Below are positions 18,307 through 26,652 of a DNA stretch of 50,467 nucleotides, piece after piece. The notes under the pieces were generated by a model. It saw only the letters and a list, made by a program, of their open reading frames with translations, did no database searches and was not told the origin of the DNA. The first letter of the stretch is position 1, and every line of letters starts with the position of its first letter. Position numbers and translations under genes: made by a program. The DNA is from Alphaproteobacteria bacterium (GTDB lineage: Bacteria; Pseudomonadota; Alphaproteobacteria; Sphingomonadales; Kordiimonadaceae). Location of the stretch: NCBI GenBank assembly GCA_021774695.1, contig JAJFIU010000085.1, forward strand, positions 1-50,467, written 5' to 3'.

Positions 18307-18336
18307 TCACGGGCTTGCGTTCATGCTTGCGTTCAT
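18307..18336 (-). other. 12-bp tandem duplication forming a nine-codon upstream ORF before the deaminase
   Basis: GCTTGCGTTCAT occurs twice in tandem at 18313-18324 and 18325-18336. Read on the minus strand the duplicates encode an upstream ORF MNASMNASP whose TGA (18307-18309) lies just against the GAGGAG ribosome-binding site of the deaminase (ATG 18296). Whether it is translated is unknown. Confidence 0.45.
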
Positions 18337-18457
18337 GGCTGCACTTTTCTACGGTCGCAAAAATATACGTTGGCGTCGGCGCGTCGGTCATTGAATTTGT
18401 CTCTCCCGAAATAAGCCTAACCGAGCCAAAACAAAAAGAACATAGGGCAATTCTACA

Positions 18458-19042
18458 ATGGCCAAGCTGTATTTTTATTATTCTGCGATGAATGCAGGCA
18501 AATCGACGACGCTTCTACAGTCCAGCTTTAACTATCAAGAGCGCGGCATGGAAACCATGTTGTTCACCGCCGCTATTGATGACCGAGCAGACCAAGGGAC
18601 AATTTCTTCCCGGATTGGGATCAAAGTTGAAGCCACTTTGTTCGAATCATCGATCAACCTTCGGGAAAAAGTAGAAGAAGAACTCAAAAACCGAAAAATA
18701 AACTGTGTTTTAATTGATGAAGCGCAGTTTTTGAGCCGCGATCATGTTTTCCAGTTGGCTACAATAGCAGACGAATTGGGCATCCCGGTTTTATGTTATG
18801 GCCTAAGAACCGATTTTCAGGCCAACCTGTTTACCGGCAGCCAGTGGTTATTGGCCATAGCGGATGAAATTCAAGAGCTGAAAACCATTTGCCGCTGCGG
18901 CAGTAAAGCAACGATGAACTTGCGCATCGATGAGCAGGGGAATGCCGTGAAAGTCGGTGCTTCAATCGAGATCGGCGGCAATGATCGCTATATTGCCATG
19001 TGCCGTAAACATTTTATGGAAAAATTAGCCGCTATACCCTGA
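18458..19042 (+). CDS. tdk: Thymidine kinase, type II
   Basis: Phosphorylates thymidine (and deoxyuridine) with ATP to the monophosphate. The 194 residues include the P-loop SAMNAGKST, the Walker B LIDEAQF, the lasso region [13 protein letters not shown] with two zinc cysteines, and [20 protein letters not shown] with the remaining Cys and His. It stands alone, divergent from the deaminase and tail to tail with the PepSY gene 13 bases away. It competes with deoA for thymidine, giving a direct salvage branch. Confidence 0.96.
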   Translation: MAKLYFYYSAMNAGKSTTLLQSSFNYQERGMETMLFTAAIDDRADQGTISSRIGIKVEATLFESSINLREKVEEELKNRKINCVLIDEAQFLSRDHVFQLATIADELGIPVLCYGLRTDFQANLFTGSQWLLAIADEIQELKTICRCGSKATMNLRIDEQGNAVKVGASIEIGGNDRYIAMCRKHFMEKLAAIP

Positions 19043-19055
19043 TACCGAAATTTAC

Positions 19056-19784
19056 TCACTTGCGTTTACGGCGCGGTCGAAAGCGAAAATACAGTAAAAT
19101 TACACCGGTAAATACGAAAAGCGTGGACGTGAGTGTTGTGATAATCAGCAAAGGATTGTTGAAATCCTCACGGTTCTCATAGTCCATAATATGCAGCATC
19201 CAGAAAAAATCAAACACCCGCCAGTAATCATTGCGCCGCGCCAGCACCCTGCCAGTATCGGGCGACACATATAAACGAGTGCCGTCGGGGTCGTTAAGCG
19301 TGATCTGCCATACCGGCAAAGGCCGGCGAAAATCCCCGGGTTCTTCGGTCAGTAAGCTGCTGGAAACAATAGCAACTTCGGTTTCCAAATTTGCTGGCGC
19401 ACGGTACTGAAAATCGGAAAGTGCAACTTTTTCAGCTACGTCAGCATTGATCGGCGACAATAGCTCGCCAGTAACGCTGTTATAAATCTGGCTGGAATCA
19501 GCAGTCCGCGAAACCTGAATAACCTTTTCACCTGCAACATATCGAACAGATACAGCGTCCAAACTCTCGGCCTCTATTGTAGCCAAAACCGTTGAGAGTT
19601 CACTTGCTGGCATCGAGACGGTCGCGTCATCAGTCATATTGACTTCGCCGCGCACCAAATCCAGCGGAATGACGGTCATAACCAAACCGCCAACAAACCA
19701 GAAAATAATCTGGATGCCGACCAACAGCCCCATCCAATTATGAAGCGTAAGCGATGCACGCCTTACTTTGTTTCCAGAAATCAC
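19056..19784 (-). CDS. PepSY-associated membrane protein
   Basis: A 242-residue inner-membrane protein with an N-terminal membrane helix (LHNWMGLLVGIQIIFWFVGGLVMTV), a periplasmic part with a PepSY-like repeat (IYNSVTGELLSPI, RLYVSPDTGRVLARRND) and a C-terminal helix (LLIITTLTSTLFVFTGVILLYF) before a basic tail RFRPRRKRK. This layout is seen in PepSY_TM proteins often linked to iron uptake or redox chemistry. GTG at 19784 is the start, with GGGGAG seven bases upstream. The function is unknown and no partner gene is adjacent. Confidence 0.75.
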   Translation of the reverse strand: MISGNKVRRASLTLHNWMGLLVGIQIIFWFVGGLVMTVIPLDLVRGEVNMTDDATVSMPASELSTVLATIEAESLDAVSVRYVAGEKVIQVSRTADSSQIYNSVTGELLSPINADVAEKVALSDFQYRAPANLETEVAIVSSSLLTEEPGDFRRPLPVWQITLNDPDGTRLYVSPDTGRVLARRNDYWRVFDFFWMLHIMDYENREDFNNPLLIITTLTSTLFVFTGVILLYFRFRPRRKRK

Positions 19785-19825
19785 CCCGGTCTCCCCTGAC
19801 TAGCTCACCCTTGTTAGCATAAAAA

Positions 19826-19858
19826 GAGGCGCCCCATAATAATAGCGGGGAACGCCTC
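19826..19858 (-). terminator. Intrinsic terminator of the 19881-21314 aldehyde dehydrogenase
   Basis: GAGGCG (19826-19831) and CGCCTC (19853-19858) with inner CCCC/GGGG pairing form a strong hairpin; on the minus strand five Ts follow. It lies 22 bases after the aldehyde dehydrogenase stop. Confidence 0.8.
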
Positions 19859-19880
19859 ATTATCATAACATTAACAGCCT

Positions 19881-21314
19881 CTATTCCGCTGCGTTGTAGC
19901 CGAGCACCGACTTTAGCTCAAGAAAATCGTTGAACGCATGCGCGCCCCACTCGCGGCCGTTGCCTGATTGTTTGTAACCGCCGAACGGTGCGCTTAAGTC
20001 ACCGTTTGCACCGTTGATGTAAACCATGCCGGTTCTCATGCGCGACGCCACTTTGCGGGCACGGTTTACATCGGCACTTTGCACGGCGCCAGAAAGCCCG
20101 TAGGGGCTGTCGTTGGCAATACGAACGGCTTCGTCTTCATCTTTGTAACCAATAATCGACAATACAGGGCCAAATATTTCCTCGCGCGCAATGGTCATGT
20201 CTGGTGTCACGTTAGCAAACACGGTTGGCTTGACAAAATACCCTTTTTCCAGGCCGTCAGGCCGGCCGGTGCCACCAGCCACAAGACTGGCCCCCTCTTC
20301 AATACCCTTCTCGATCAGCAAACCCACTTTCTGGAACTGTTGTCCGTTGGATATGGGTCCCATTTTGGTATCGACACTAGAGGGGTCGCCGGTTACCACA
20401 GTTGCCGCCGCTTTCGCCGCGATAGCAGCTGCCTCGTCCATGCGGTCCAATGGCACAAGCATCCGGGTAAGCGCGGTACAGGTTTGACCGGTGTTGTTCA
20501 TAACCGACAGGGTTTCACGTGTAACGGCCTTTTCAAAATCAGCGTCATCCAGCAGTATGTTCGCTGATTTACCACCCAATTCCTGGGTAACGCGTTTGAT
20601 GGTTTTGGCGGCGTTGGCCTGAACCGCAGCCCCCATGCGAGTTGACCCGGTAACCGAGACCATATCAATATCCGGATGACCGGAAATAGCTTCGCCTACC
20701 GACATGCCTTCACCGTACACCACATTATAAACGCCCGCTGGCACGCCGGCAGCATCCATAATTTCAGTGAAAAGTTGGCAGCTATAGGGTGCCACTTCGC
20801 TTGGCTTCAACACCATGGTGCAGCCGGTGGCAATTGCCGGGGCTACTTTGCAGGCGATCTGGTTAATCGGCCAGTTCCACGGCGTTATCATACCCACAAC
20901 GCCGATCGCTTCCTTGGCTACTCTGGTCAGGCCGTTGTCTTCTTCAAAGGCAAAATTCTCGAGTATCTTGCGTGCTGTCATCAAATGACCAATGCCGGAA
21001 GGCGCATGGGCTTTCTGTGCCAAAAAGGCTGGCGCACCCATCTCCAGGGTGATCACTTCTGCCATTTCCGGCATGCGCTTTTTATATTCGGCGATAATGC
21101 GATCCAGAATGGCAAGTCGTTCCTCGCGACTTGTCTGCGAAAAACTGTCAAAAGCGGCTTTGGCAGCCGCAACCGCCGCGTCCACATCAGCGGCATTTCC
21201 CAGCGCCATTTTACCGGAGACTTCCTCGGTTGCCGGATTAATCAGGTCCCGAAATTCGTCGCCCTTAGGTGCAACCCAGCTGCCATTAATATAATGTTTG
21301 TCAAGAATGCGCAT
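19881..21314 (-). CDS. Aldehyde dehydrogenase, single domain
   Basis: A 477-residue NAD(P)-dependent ALDH. It has TPWNWPINQ, the cofactor loop GSTRMGAAV, catalytic Glu in TQELGGKSANIL and catalytic Cys in NNTGQTCTAL, followed by EEIFGPVLSI and the C-terminal PFGGYKQSGNGREWG. The closest groups are broad-specificity aldehyde dehydrogenases (betaine-aldehyde-like to 3-succinoylsemialdehyde-like), so the substrate is not assignable. It lies downstream of an SDR and an esterase in the same direction but is separated by 99 bases containing a 16-bp tandem repeat, and may have its own promoter. Confidence 0.88.
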   Translation of the reverse strand: MRILDKHYINGSWVAPKGDEFRDLINPATEEVSGKMALGNAADVDAAVAAAKAAFDSFSQTSREERLAILDRIIAEYKKRMPEMAEVITLEMGAPAFLAQKAHAPSGIGHLMTARKILENFAFEEDNGLTRVAKEAIGVVGMITPWNWPINQIACKVAPAIATGCTMVLKPSEVAPYSCQLFTEIMDAAGVPAGVYNVVYGEGMSVGEAISGHPDIDMVSVTGSTRMGAAVQANAAKTIKRVTQELGGKSANILLDDADFEKAVTRETLSVMNNTGQTCTALTRMLVPLDRMDEAAAIAAKAAATVVTGDPSSVDTKMGPISNGQQFQKVGLLIEKGIEEGASLVAGGTGRPDGLEKGYFVKPTVFANVTPDMTIAREEIFGPVLSIIGYKDEDEAVRIANDSPYGLSGAVQSADVNRARKVASRMRTGMVYINGANGDLSAPFGGYKQSGNGREWGAHAFNDFLELKSVLGYNAAE

Positions 21315-21340
21315 GTTTCGCCCTTTGTATCTGGTTGCCT

Positions 21341-21372
21341 AGAATCGTCATTTTAGAGAATCGTCATTTTAT
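21341..21372 (-). repeat. 16-bp tandem repeat upstream of the aldehyde dehydrogenase
   Basis: AGAATCGTCATTTTAG (21341-21356) is followed directly by AGAATCGTCATTTTAT (21357-21372), 15 of 16 identical. It lies 27-58 bases upstream of the ATG at 21314. Tandem spacing near one and a half helical turns could suit a regulator, or it may be a recent slip duplication. Confidence 0.7.
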
Positions 21373-21413
21373 CGGACGTCTATATACGGTGCCAGCTTTA
21401 AGCAGTGCAATCG

Positions 21414-22235
21414 CTATTTTGCAGCATCGCCCAATTGGCTCGCCATCAATTTTGGGTACATGCGCCGCCACAAATTCGGGAACCATCGCTGCAGCCGATC
21501 AACCATACGCGCGTCACCGCCCACCAAAATACGGTACCGGGACTTGGCTACGCCGTTGAGAATAACCCTCGCTGCTTCGTCAGGTGTAGTTTTAGCTATG
21601 GTCTTAAATTTCTCAGCGAGTTCGTCTGCATCGATGTCACCGTCGATACTCTTTTTGTGAATGCCGTGCTTGATAATGCCGGTATCAACGCCGCCGGGAT
21701 GAACTGAATGCACCTGAACACCGGTATCCTGCAGTTCGTAAAACAGAGATTCGTTAAAACCCTTCACCGCATGTTTTGCCGCGCAGTAAGCGCCCTGGCT
21801 CGGCACCCCGACAATACCAAAAAGGCTTGAAACATTGACAATATGGCCTTCACCGCGCGCCAACATTTCAGGCAAAACGGCTTTGGTGCCATGCACCACC
21901 CCCCAGAAATCAATGTCCATAACTCGTTCAAAATCGGCATATTCCATATGGTCAACCAAGTCGGAAAAAGAGATGCCTGCATTGTTAAACATGCCGTCGA
22001 TGGAGCCTAGCTTTTGGGTTGCTTCATCAACAGCGCGGAAAACATCATCTTTGTCCGATACATCCAGCACACGCTCATGAACATTGGCTTGCATCAAGCG
22101 CAATTCCTCACCAACTTTGGCGAGGTTTTCCCCATTGATATCAGTTATAAAAACCGAACAGCCCTGTTGGGCCAATGCGTGGGCCAGCGAACGGCCAATA
22201 CCTGACCCTGCTCCGGTAATGAATGCTGTTTTCAT
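21414..22235 (-). CDS. Short-chain dehydrogenase/reductase
   Basis: A 273-residue classical SDR. TGAGSGIG at residue 8 binds the cofactor, with Asp in TDING suggesting NAD preference; NNAG, the catalytic Ser in VSSLFG and the YCAAKHAVKG Tyr-Lys pair are intact. The C-terminal helix GDARMVDRLQRWFPNLW resembles SDRs that act on acyl or lipid substrates in hydrocarbon- or fatty-acid-handling clusters. It starts 26 bases after the esterase stop, so the two are probably one operon. The substrate is unknown. Confidence 0.87.
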   Translation of the reverse strand: MKTAFITGAGSGIGRSLAHALAQQGCSVFITDINGENLAKVGEELRLMQANVHERVLDVSDKDDVFRAVDEATQKLGSIDGMFNNAGISFSDLVDHMEYADFERVMDIDFWGVVHGTKAVLPEMLARGEGHIVNVSSLFGIVGVPSQGAYCAAKHAVKGFNESLFYELQDTGVQVHSVHPGGVDTGIIKHGIHKKSIDGDIDADELAEKFKTIAKTTPDEAARVILNGVAKSRYRILVGGDARMVDRLQRWFPNLWRRMYPKLMASQLGDAAK

Positions 22236-22261
22236 AAAAAATCTCTTATTGGTTTAATCGT

Positions 22262-23182
22262 TTATCGTGCGGTCCAATAATTTTCCAAATAATCGGCAAT
22301 TTCTTTAATCGCCTTGCGGGCTTCGGGCACTATCGCAGCGCTCATATGCCAAGCATGATGCATTTTGGGCCAGACCTTCAGCGTTATTGCCCCACCAGCT
22401 TTATCTATGCTGGTTGCGAGCCTTTTCGAATCGTCGAGCAATATTTCTTCACTGCCAACTTGCGTCAATATAGGCGGCAGACCTTTGTGATCAGCAAACA
22501 ACGGTGAACACCGCGGATCAACCGCAGCTAGTTCGCCGTGATAAAGCTGCGCGCCTTTGACGACAGCGTCAGGCTGCAACATCACATCTTTTTTACCATT
22601 ATATTTCAGGCTATCGCCCGAGCCGGTGAGATCAAGCCACGGCGAGATAAGCACCAGTGCTGCGGGAGCCGGACCTCCACTATCACGAATCGCCACAGCC
22701 AACGATACAGCAAGATTACCGCCCGCGCTATCGCCGGACAGGGCAATGCGTGCGTTTGGGTTATTTTTGCTAACCATATCATAGGCCGCCAGTCCTTCAT
22801 TGATCTGGGTCGGGCATTTGGCAGTTGGTGCCAATGTATAATCAAGCAGAAAAACCCGTGCATTACAGGCTTTCGACAAGCGCCACGCCAATTCCCGGTA
22901 GAATTTCGGCGCACCCCAAATATAGCCACCGCCGTGGCAATAAAAAATGATCCTATCCGGATCGAAGCCAGGCTCTGACACCCATTCGCCGCGAACACGC
23001 TGCTCGCCGTGTATCTCGTCAACTGCCTCAATTTCAGTTGTTTTAGGTGGCTGGGGGATATTCTTTTCGGAAATGAGCAAGGCCTGTTTGAAGCCGACAA
23101 CCTCTGCTTTCGGCTTGCCTGAGAGATCAGTGCGGAACAAACTCTTGATTTTTCGTCTAACTATCCAGGCTCTAACAGACAT
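22262..23182 (-). CDS. Alpha/beta hydrolase, HSL-type esterase
   Basis: A 306-residue hydrolase of the hormone-sensitive-lipase family. It has the oxyanion motif YCHGGGYIWG near residue 84, nucleophile Ser in LSGDSAGGNLA, an acidic residue in EEILLDDSKRL and His in MHHAWHMS. No signal peptide is seen, so it is cytosolic. The ATG at 23182 is used; the TTG one codon earlier is a weaker option. It is divergent from the GST at 23309 across a 126-base region with a Fur-box-like site. Natural substrates are probably short acyl esters. Confidence 0.87.
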   Translation of the reverse strand: MSVRAWIVRRKIKSLFRTDLSGKPKAEVVGFKQALLISEKNIPQPPKTTEIEAVDEIHGEQRVRGEWVSEPGFDPDRIIFYCHGGGYIWGAPKFYRELAWRLSKACNARVFLLDYTLAPTAKCPTQINEGLAAYDMVSKNNPNARIALSGDSAGGNLAVSLAVAIRDSGGPAPAALVLISPWLDLTGSGDSLKYNGKKDVMLQPDAVVKGAQLYHGELAAVDPRCSPLFADHKGLPPILTQVGSEEILLDDSKRLATSIDKAGGAITLKVWPKMHHAWHMSAAIVPEARKAIKEIADYLENYWTAR

Positions 23183-23243
23183 CAAAAATACTCTTTCAAC
23201 TCAATAATCACACAGGCTTGATCAACTGATCAGCCGCACCGTC

Positions 23244-23272
23244 TTGACAGATGCGTGGGTTACAATAGTAAT
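23244..23272 (+). promoter_or_regulatory. Sigma-70 promoter of the GST gene at 23309
   Basis: A perfect -35 TTGACA (23244-23249), a 17-base spacer and a -10 AGTAAT (23267-23272, four of six). The implied start site is close to 23279, giving a short leader of about 30 bases. The -10 is inside the Fur-box-like site. Confidence 0.55.
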
Positions 23273-23285
23273 GACAATCATTATC
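23267..23285. promoter_or_regulatory. Fur-box-like operator over the GST promoter
   Basis: AGTAATGACAATCATTATC agrees at 16 of 19 positions with the classical Fur box GATAATGATAATCATTATC, with an inner perfect inverted repeat AATGA-CAA-TCATT at 23270-23282. It covers the -10 and start site of the promoter for the gene at 23309, as expected for an iron-dependent repressor. It lies 85 bases from the esterase start on the other strand. Confidence 0.6.
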
Positions 23286-23308
23286 TAGTCAATCAATCGG
23301 GTCTTAAA

Positions 23309-24463
23309 ATGTCAGCCAAATCGCCAATCACCTTATATGGAAGCCCTCCCAGCCTGTATTCGGGCAAGGCGCGCAGCTATTTGCGCAAAGCGGGCATCCC
23401 GTTTGAAGAAAAACTCCATAGTCATCCTGATTATAGCGCGCGCATTCTGCCTGCTATCAAACGATTTGTGATCCCAGTGCTGGAAACGCCTGACGGCAAG
23501 ATTGTTCAGGACACAACAGAAATAATTGAATTTCTCGAGGCCCGGCATGACGCTCCGCTTGGTGTTTACCCCGAAAGCCCTCGCCAGAAAATTGTCTCGA
23601 TGATAATTGAGATATTCGGCGACGAAGGCATGCTGCGTCCGGCCATGCACTACCGCTGGAATTTCCCGGAGGAAAACGATTATTTTATTTCCATGGAGTT
23701 TGGCCGCTTCATGAAACCAGATTCGCCAGAAGAAGAAGCATATCAGCTTGCAGGCATGCCCAAAGCAGCGATGCAAAAATACTTGCCGGGTCTGGGCATA
23801 ACCGACGATAGCATCCCCGCCATCGAGAAAAACTACCAAGAGCTGCTGCAGGCGCTCGATGCCCATTTGCTGCACTCGCCTTACTTGCTTGGCGGGCGGC
23901 CCACGATGGCCGATTTTGGCCTTTATGGCCCCATGTACGCGCATCTGGCCCGCGACCCCGCGCCGGAATTGTTGATGAAACGCACCGCAAACCGCGTTTG
24001 GCGTTGGGTTGAACGTATGACTGCCGTGGGTGCTGATATGCCCGAATTTCCGTTCATGGAACGCGAAACACTGGCCGACGATGCTATCAGCGAAACATTA
24101 ATGGATGTCCTAAAAATTATCGGCCAGCAATATGGACCAGAAGTTGCGGCACTGGTTGAATTCTTCAACGACTACAGTGCCGCAAATCCCGATATAGAAT
24201 CGGGTTCTCCGGTCATCACAGACGCGAGTAAACGTGTACTGGGCCGAATTTCCATTCCCCTGGGCGGGACACAGGTTAGTGTCGGTGCCAGGCATTATTC
24301 GCTGTGGATGCTCCAACGCATCCATAATGCCTACGACGGTTTGAGCACAACCGACCGCGAAGTAGCTGATGCCGTCATAACAGCGGCAGGACTAACGTCT
24401 TTTATTGACCATAGGCTAACCCGAAAAATTGAGCGAAAGGGCTATACCGAAGTATGGGTCTAA
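23309..24463 (+). CDS. Glutathione S-transferase family protein with C-terminal extension
   Basis: A 384-residue protein. Residues 1-80 are a thioredoxin-like GST N-domain (ITLYGSPPSLYSGKARSYLRKAGIPFEEK, VPVLETPDGKIVQDTTEIIEFLE); the helical C-domain runs to about 220 with the N-capping segment GGRPTMADFGLYGPM. A further about 150 residues follow, larger than a usual GST (about 210), ending in HNAYDGLSTTDREVADAVI. Such long GSTs occur in alphaproteobacteria beside hydrocarbon or steroid genes; the role of the extension is unknown. ATG 23309 fits the start of the GST fold; upstream codons to 23255 are spurious and overlap the promoter. Possibly iron-regulated. Confidence 0.8.
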   Translation: MSAKSPITLYGSPPSLYSGKARSYLRKAGIPFEEKLHSHPDYSARILPAIKRFVIPVLETPDGKIVQDTTEIIEFLEARHDAPLGVYPESPRQKIVSMIIEIFGDEGMLRPAMHYRWNFPEENDYFISMEFGRFMKPDSPEEEAYQLAGMPKAAMQKYLPGLGITDDSIPAIEKNYQELLQALDAHLLHSPYLLGGRPTMADFGLYGPMYAHLARDPAPELLMKRTANRVWRWVERMTAVGADMPEFPFMERETLADDAISETLMDVLKIIGQQYGPEVAALVEFFNDYSAANPDIESGSPVITDASKRVLGRISIPLGGTQVSVGARHYSLWMLQRIHNAYDGLSTTDREVADAVITAAGLTSFIDHRLTRKIERKGYTEVWV

Positions 24464-24551
24464 GGATTATCAATTTATTGTGCTGTTCAACGCAACTTTA
24501 CTAATGGATGCTATTAATGTTTAACTGACCATGTGGGGATGGCAGGTATAG

Positions 24552-24568
24552 AGTTTGGGGGGCAAACT
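24552..24568 (+). promoter_or_regulatory. Inverted repeat over the RBS of the TetR gene
   Basis: AGTTTG-GGGGG-CAAACT: 6-bp arms around a five-G centre ending on the first base of the TTG start codon at 24568. The G-run is the only ribosome-binding site candidate. It may be an autoregulatory site or an RNA hairpin limiting translation. Confidence 0.4.
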
Positions 24569-25191
24569 TGAGTATTCAAAATGGCAGCAAAGGCAAAAGA
24601 GCCGATGCAACGAGAACCGCGCTGATTGAAGCTGCGGAGCGGTTGATCGCTGAAAAAGGCCTTGCCGACGTTTCTACGCGCGAAATTTTACAGGAAGCCG
24701 GACAGCGAAATCAGTCTGCGTTGCAGTATCATTTTGGTTCAAAAAAAGGTCTGATCGGTGCAACCATCAGTGAACGGACCAGCCAGCTCGACCAAGAACG
24801 GTTGAAAATGCTGGACGCTATCGGCGACGACCCCAGCCTGCGTCAATTATTTGAAGTTCTGATTTTGCCACTAGGCGAATTGATGAAAACCAAAGCTGCT
24901 GGCGCCAACTATCTCAATTTCCTCAGCCAGGCAATCACCCAGCCGAACTGGGAACTTCACCGGGTCATCGAGGAATATAATATTGTCGGCATGGTGAGAA
25001 CCTATGCCCATCTGAACCGGAAATTGGCCCATCTGTCTGAGGAAGACAAAGTTACACGCCAATATGTTATGTTTGATTTTACCATATTGGCCCTGAGACG
25101 CTGGTCCATGGACACTAAAGCTCATCGGCCGCTGGAAGATACGCTGGAGTTCGTCATTGAAGGCTGTATCGCCCTCGCCAAGTTGGATTAA
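24568..25191 (+). CDS. TetR-family transcriptional regulator
   Basis: A 207-residue repressor-type protein. The N-terminal helix-turn-helix spans about residues 12-58 (TRTALIEAAERLIAEKGLADVS ... ILQEAGQRNQSALQYHFGSKKGL), followed by an all-helical ligand/dimer domain. The start is TTG: there is no in-frame ATG before the HTH, and the gene needs these residues. It lies between the long GST and the two-GST operon, so one or both are plausible targets; the ligand could be an acyl-CoA or xenobiotic but nothing in the sequence shows this. Confidence 0.88.
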   Translation: MSIQNGSKGKRADATRTALIEAAERLIAEKGLADVSTREILQEAGQRNQSALQYHFGSKKGLIGATISERTSQLDQERLKMLDAIGDDPSLRQLFEVLILPLGELMKTKAAGANYLNFLSQAITQPNWELHRVIEEYNIVGMVRTYAHLNRKLAHLSEEDKVTRQYVMFDFTILALRRWSMDTKAHRPLEDTLEFVIEGCIALAKLD

Positions 25192-25276
25192 CCAACTGCC
25201 ACCCATTATTTGAAAACTGCCAAATCGACCCAGATTATATCCATACCCTAATTTTGGACTATGCAAGGAAGCTGCA

Positions 25277-25969
25277 ATGACGCTTACAGTTTGTGGACTG
25301 ATCGGATCACCGTTTTACCGTAAAATTTTAACTCAGTTGAACGAAAAAAATGTCACGTTTGACACCGAAAATTTAAACCCGTTCAAAGCTGGCGACGACT
25401 TTACCGCGGCTAACCCAGCGCGGCGCATTCCGCTACTGAAAGACAGCGACAACGGCGTCGATTGGGTGTTGCCCGATTCCAGTGCCATATTTCATTATGT
25501 CGAACGCAAAATTCCTGAACCGTCTTTGCTGCCGGCCAATACAGCAGATTATGGCCGTGCGCTTTGGTTGGAGGAATATGCTGATACGGTATTGGCTTCA
25601 ACCTTTGGGCTAGGCGTGTTTCGGCCCATTGTTTTTCCACAAATGCAGGGAAAACAGCCAGATACGGAGGCTGCCCTTGAAGTTGTCCGCAGCAAAATAC
25701 CTGAGATCAATGACTATATAGAGGCGGCAATCGGCGACAATGATTGGCTCACAGGTCCGAATTTCTCGGTCGCAGATATTTCAGTAGCAGTGCAATATGC
25801 CAACTTGGCATTCGCGGGTTACGTGCCGTCTGCCAACAGGTGGCCCAACCTGCTGGCGTTTATGCGGCGAGTGGGCACACGCAACAGTTTTGCTGCTCCT
25901 CATATGAAAGCCGCAACCGCATTCGCGGAAATACAAAAATTGACCGTTGATCCCGAGGAGAATCTCTAA
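25277..25969 (+). CDS. Glutathione S-transferase family protein
   Basis: A 230-residue GST. The N-terminal thioredoxin-like domain has [19 protein letters not shown] and the SNAIL/TRAP region equivalent [12 protein letters not shown] near residue 70; the C-domain has [17 protein letters not shown], the conserved N-capping box of GST helix 6. AGGAAG lies five bases before ATG. It overlaps the next GST by one base (TAATG), so translation is coupled. A weak promoter TTGAAA-17-GATTAT lies upstream of it. Substrate unknown. Confidence 0.88.
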   Translation: MTLTVCGLIGSPFYRKILTQLNEKNVTFDTENLNPFKAGDDFTAANPARRIPLLKDSDNGVDWVLPDSSAIFHYVERKIPEPSLLPANTADYGRALWLEEYADTVLASTFGLGVFRPIVFPQMQGKQPDTEAALEVVRSKIPEINDYIEAAIGDNDWLTGPNFSVADISVAVQYANLAFAGYVPSANRWPNLLAFMRRVGTRNSFAAPHMKAATAFAEIQKLTVDPEENL

Positions 25970-26652
25970 TGATTGAGCTTTACACATCCCCTACACCCAA
26001 CGGTTGGAAGGCATCGGTGACATTAGAAGAATTGGGCCTGCCTTACGAGGTAAAGGCCATCGACCTTTCCAGTGGTGATCAAAAAAAGCCAGAGTTTCTG
26101 GCCTTAAACCCTAATGGCCGTATTCCGGCGATTATAGACCGGGATGCAGATAATCTCACGGTTTTCGAATCCGGTGCCATTATGATTTATCTAGCTGAAA
26201 AATCAGATAAATTGATGCCAACCGACACTGCAGGTCGGATGAATGTAATCCAGTGGCTGATGTTTCAAATGGGCGGCGTGGGGCCAATGATGGGTCAGGC
26301 GAACGTGTTTTTCCGCTATATGGAAGAAAAAATCCCGACCGCCATCAGTCGCTACCAAAACGAGGGTCGGCGCCTGTTTGAAGTATTGGATGGGCACCTT
26401 GCCAAAAACGAATTTCTGGCGGGAGATTATTCTATCGCCGACATCGCCAACTGGTGCTGGGTTCGCACACACTCCTGGTCCGGCATATCCGTTGATGGGC
26501 TCGATCATTTGGATCGTTGGTTACAGACAATCAACGCCCGCCCTGCCGCGCAAAAAGGTATTATGGTACCATACGACATTACGGAACGAATGAAAGCGGA
26601 CAGCGACAAAGACGATTTCGCCAAAAACGCTCGGAAAATGGTGACAAAATGA
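25969..26652 (+). CDS. Nu-class-like glutathione S-transferase
   Basis: A 227-residue [27 protein letters not shown] at the N-terminus, NPNGRIPAI and [12 protein letters not shown] match YfcG/YghU (nu class), enzymes that act as glutathione-dependent disulfide reductases and peroxidases and bind two glutathiones or one glutathione disulfide. The C-domain ends with [22 protein letters not shown] precedes the ATG inside the previous gene. It overlaps the following oxidoreductase gene by four bases (ATGA). The class is a motif judgement, the redox role family knowledge. Confidence 0.88.
   Translation: MIELYTSPTPNGWKASVTLEELGLPYEVKAIDLSSGDQKKPEFLALNPNGRIPAIIDRDADNLTVFESGAIMIYLAEKSDKLMPTDTAGRMNVIQWLMFQMGGVGPMMGQANVFFRYMEEKIPTAISRYQNEGRRLFEVLDGHLAKNEFLAGDYSIADIANWCWVRTHSWSGISVDGLDHLDRWLQTINARPAAQKGIMVPYDITERMKADSDKDDFAKNARKMVTK

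Noticed and set aside
18319-18334. GTTC ... GTTC pair between the deaminase and tdk as a LexA box
   Set aside because: The spacing is eight bases (a by-product of the 12-bp duplication), not the seven required for the alphaproteobacterial LexA operator.
23219-23232. TGATCA-AC-TGATCA as an operator upstream of the -35 of the long GST
   Set aside because: Only a six-base palindrome repeated once with an 8-base period; too common to claim, although it lies in a promoter region.
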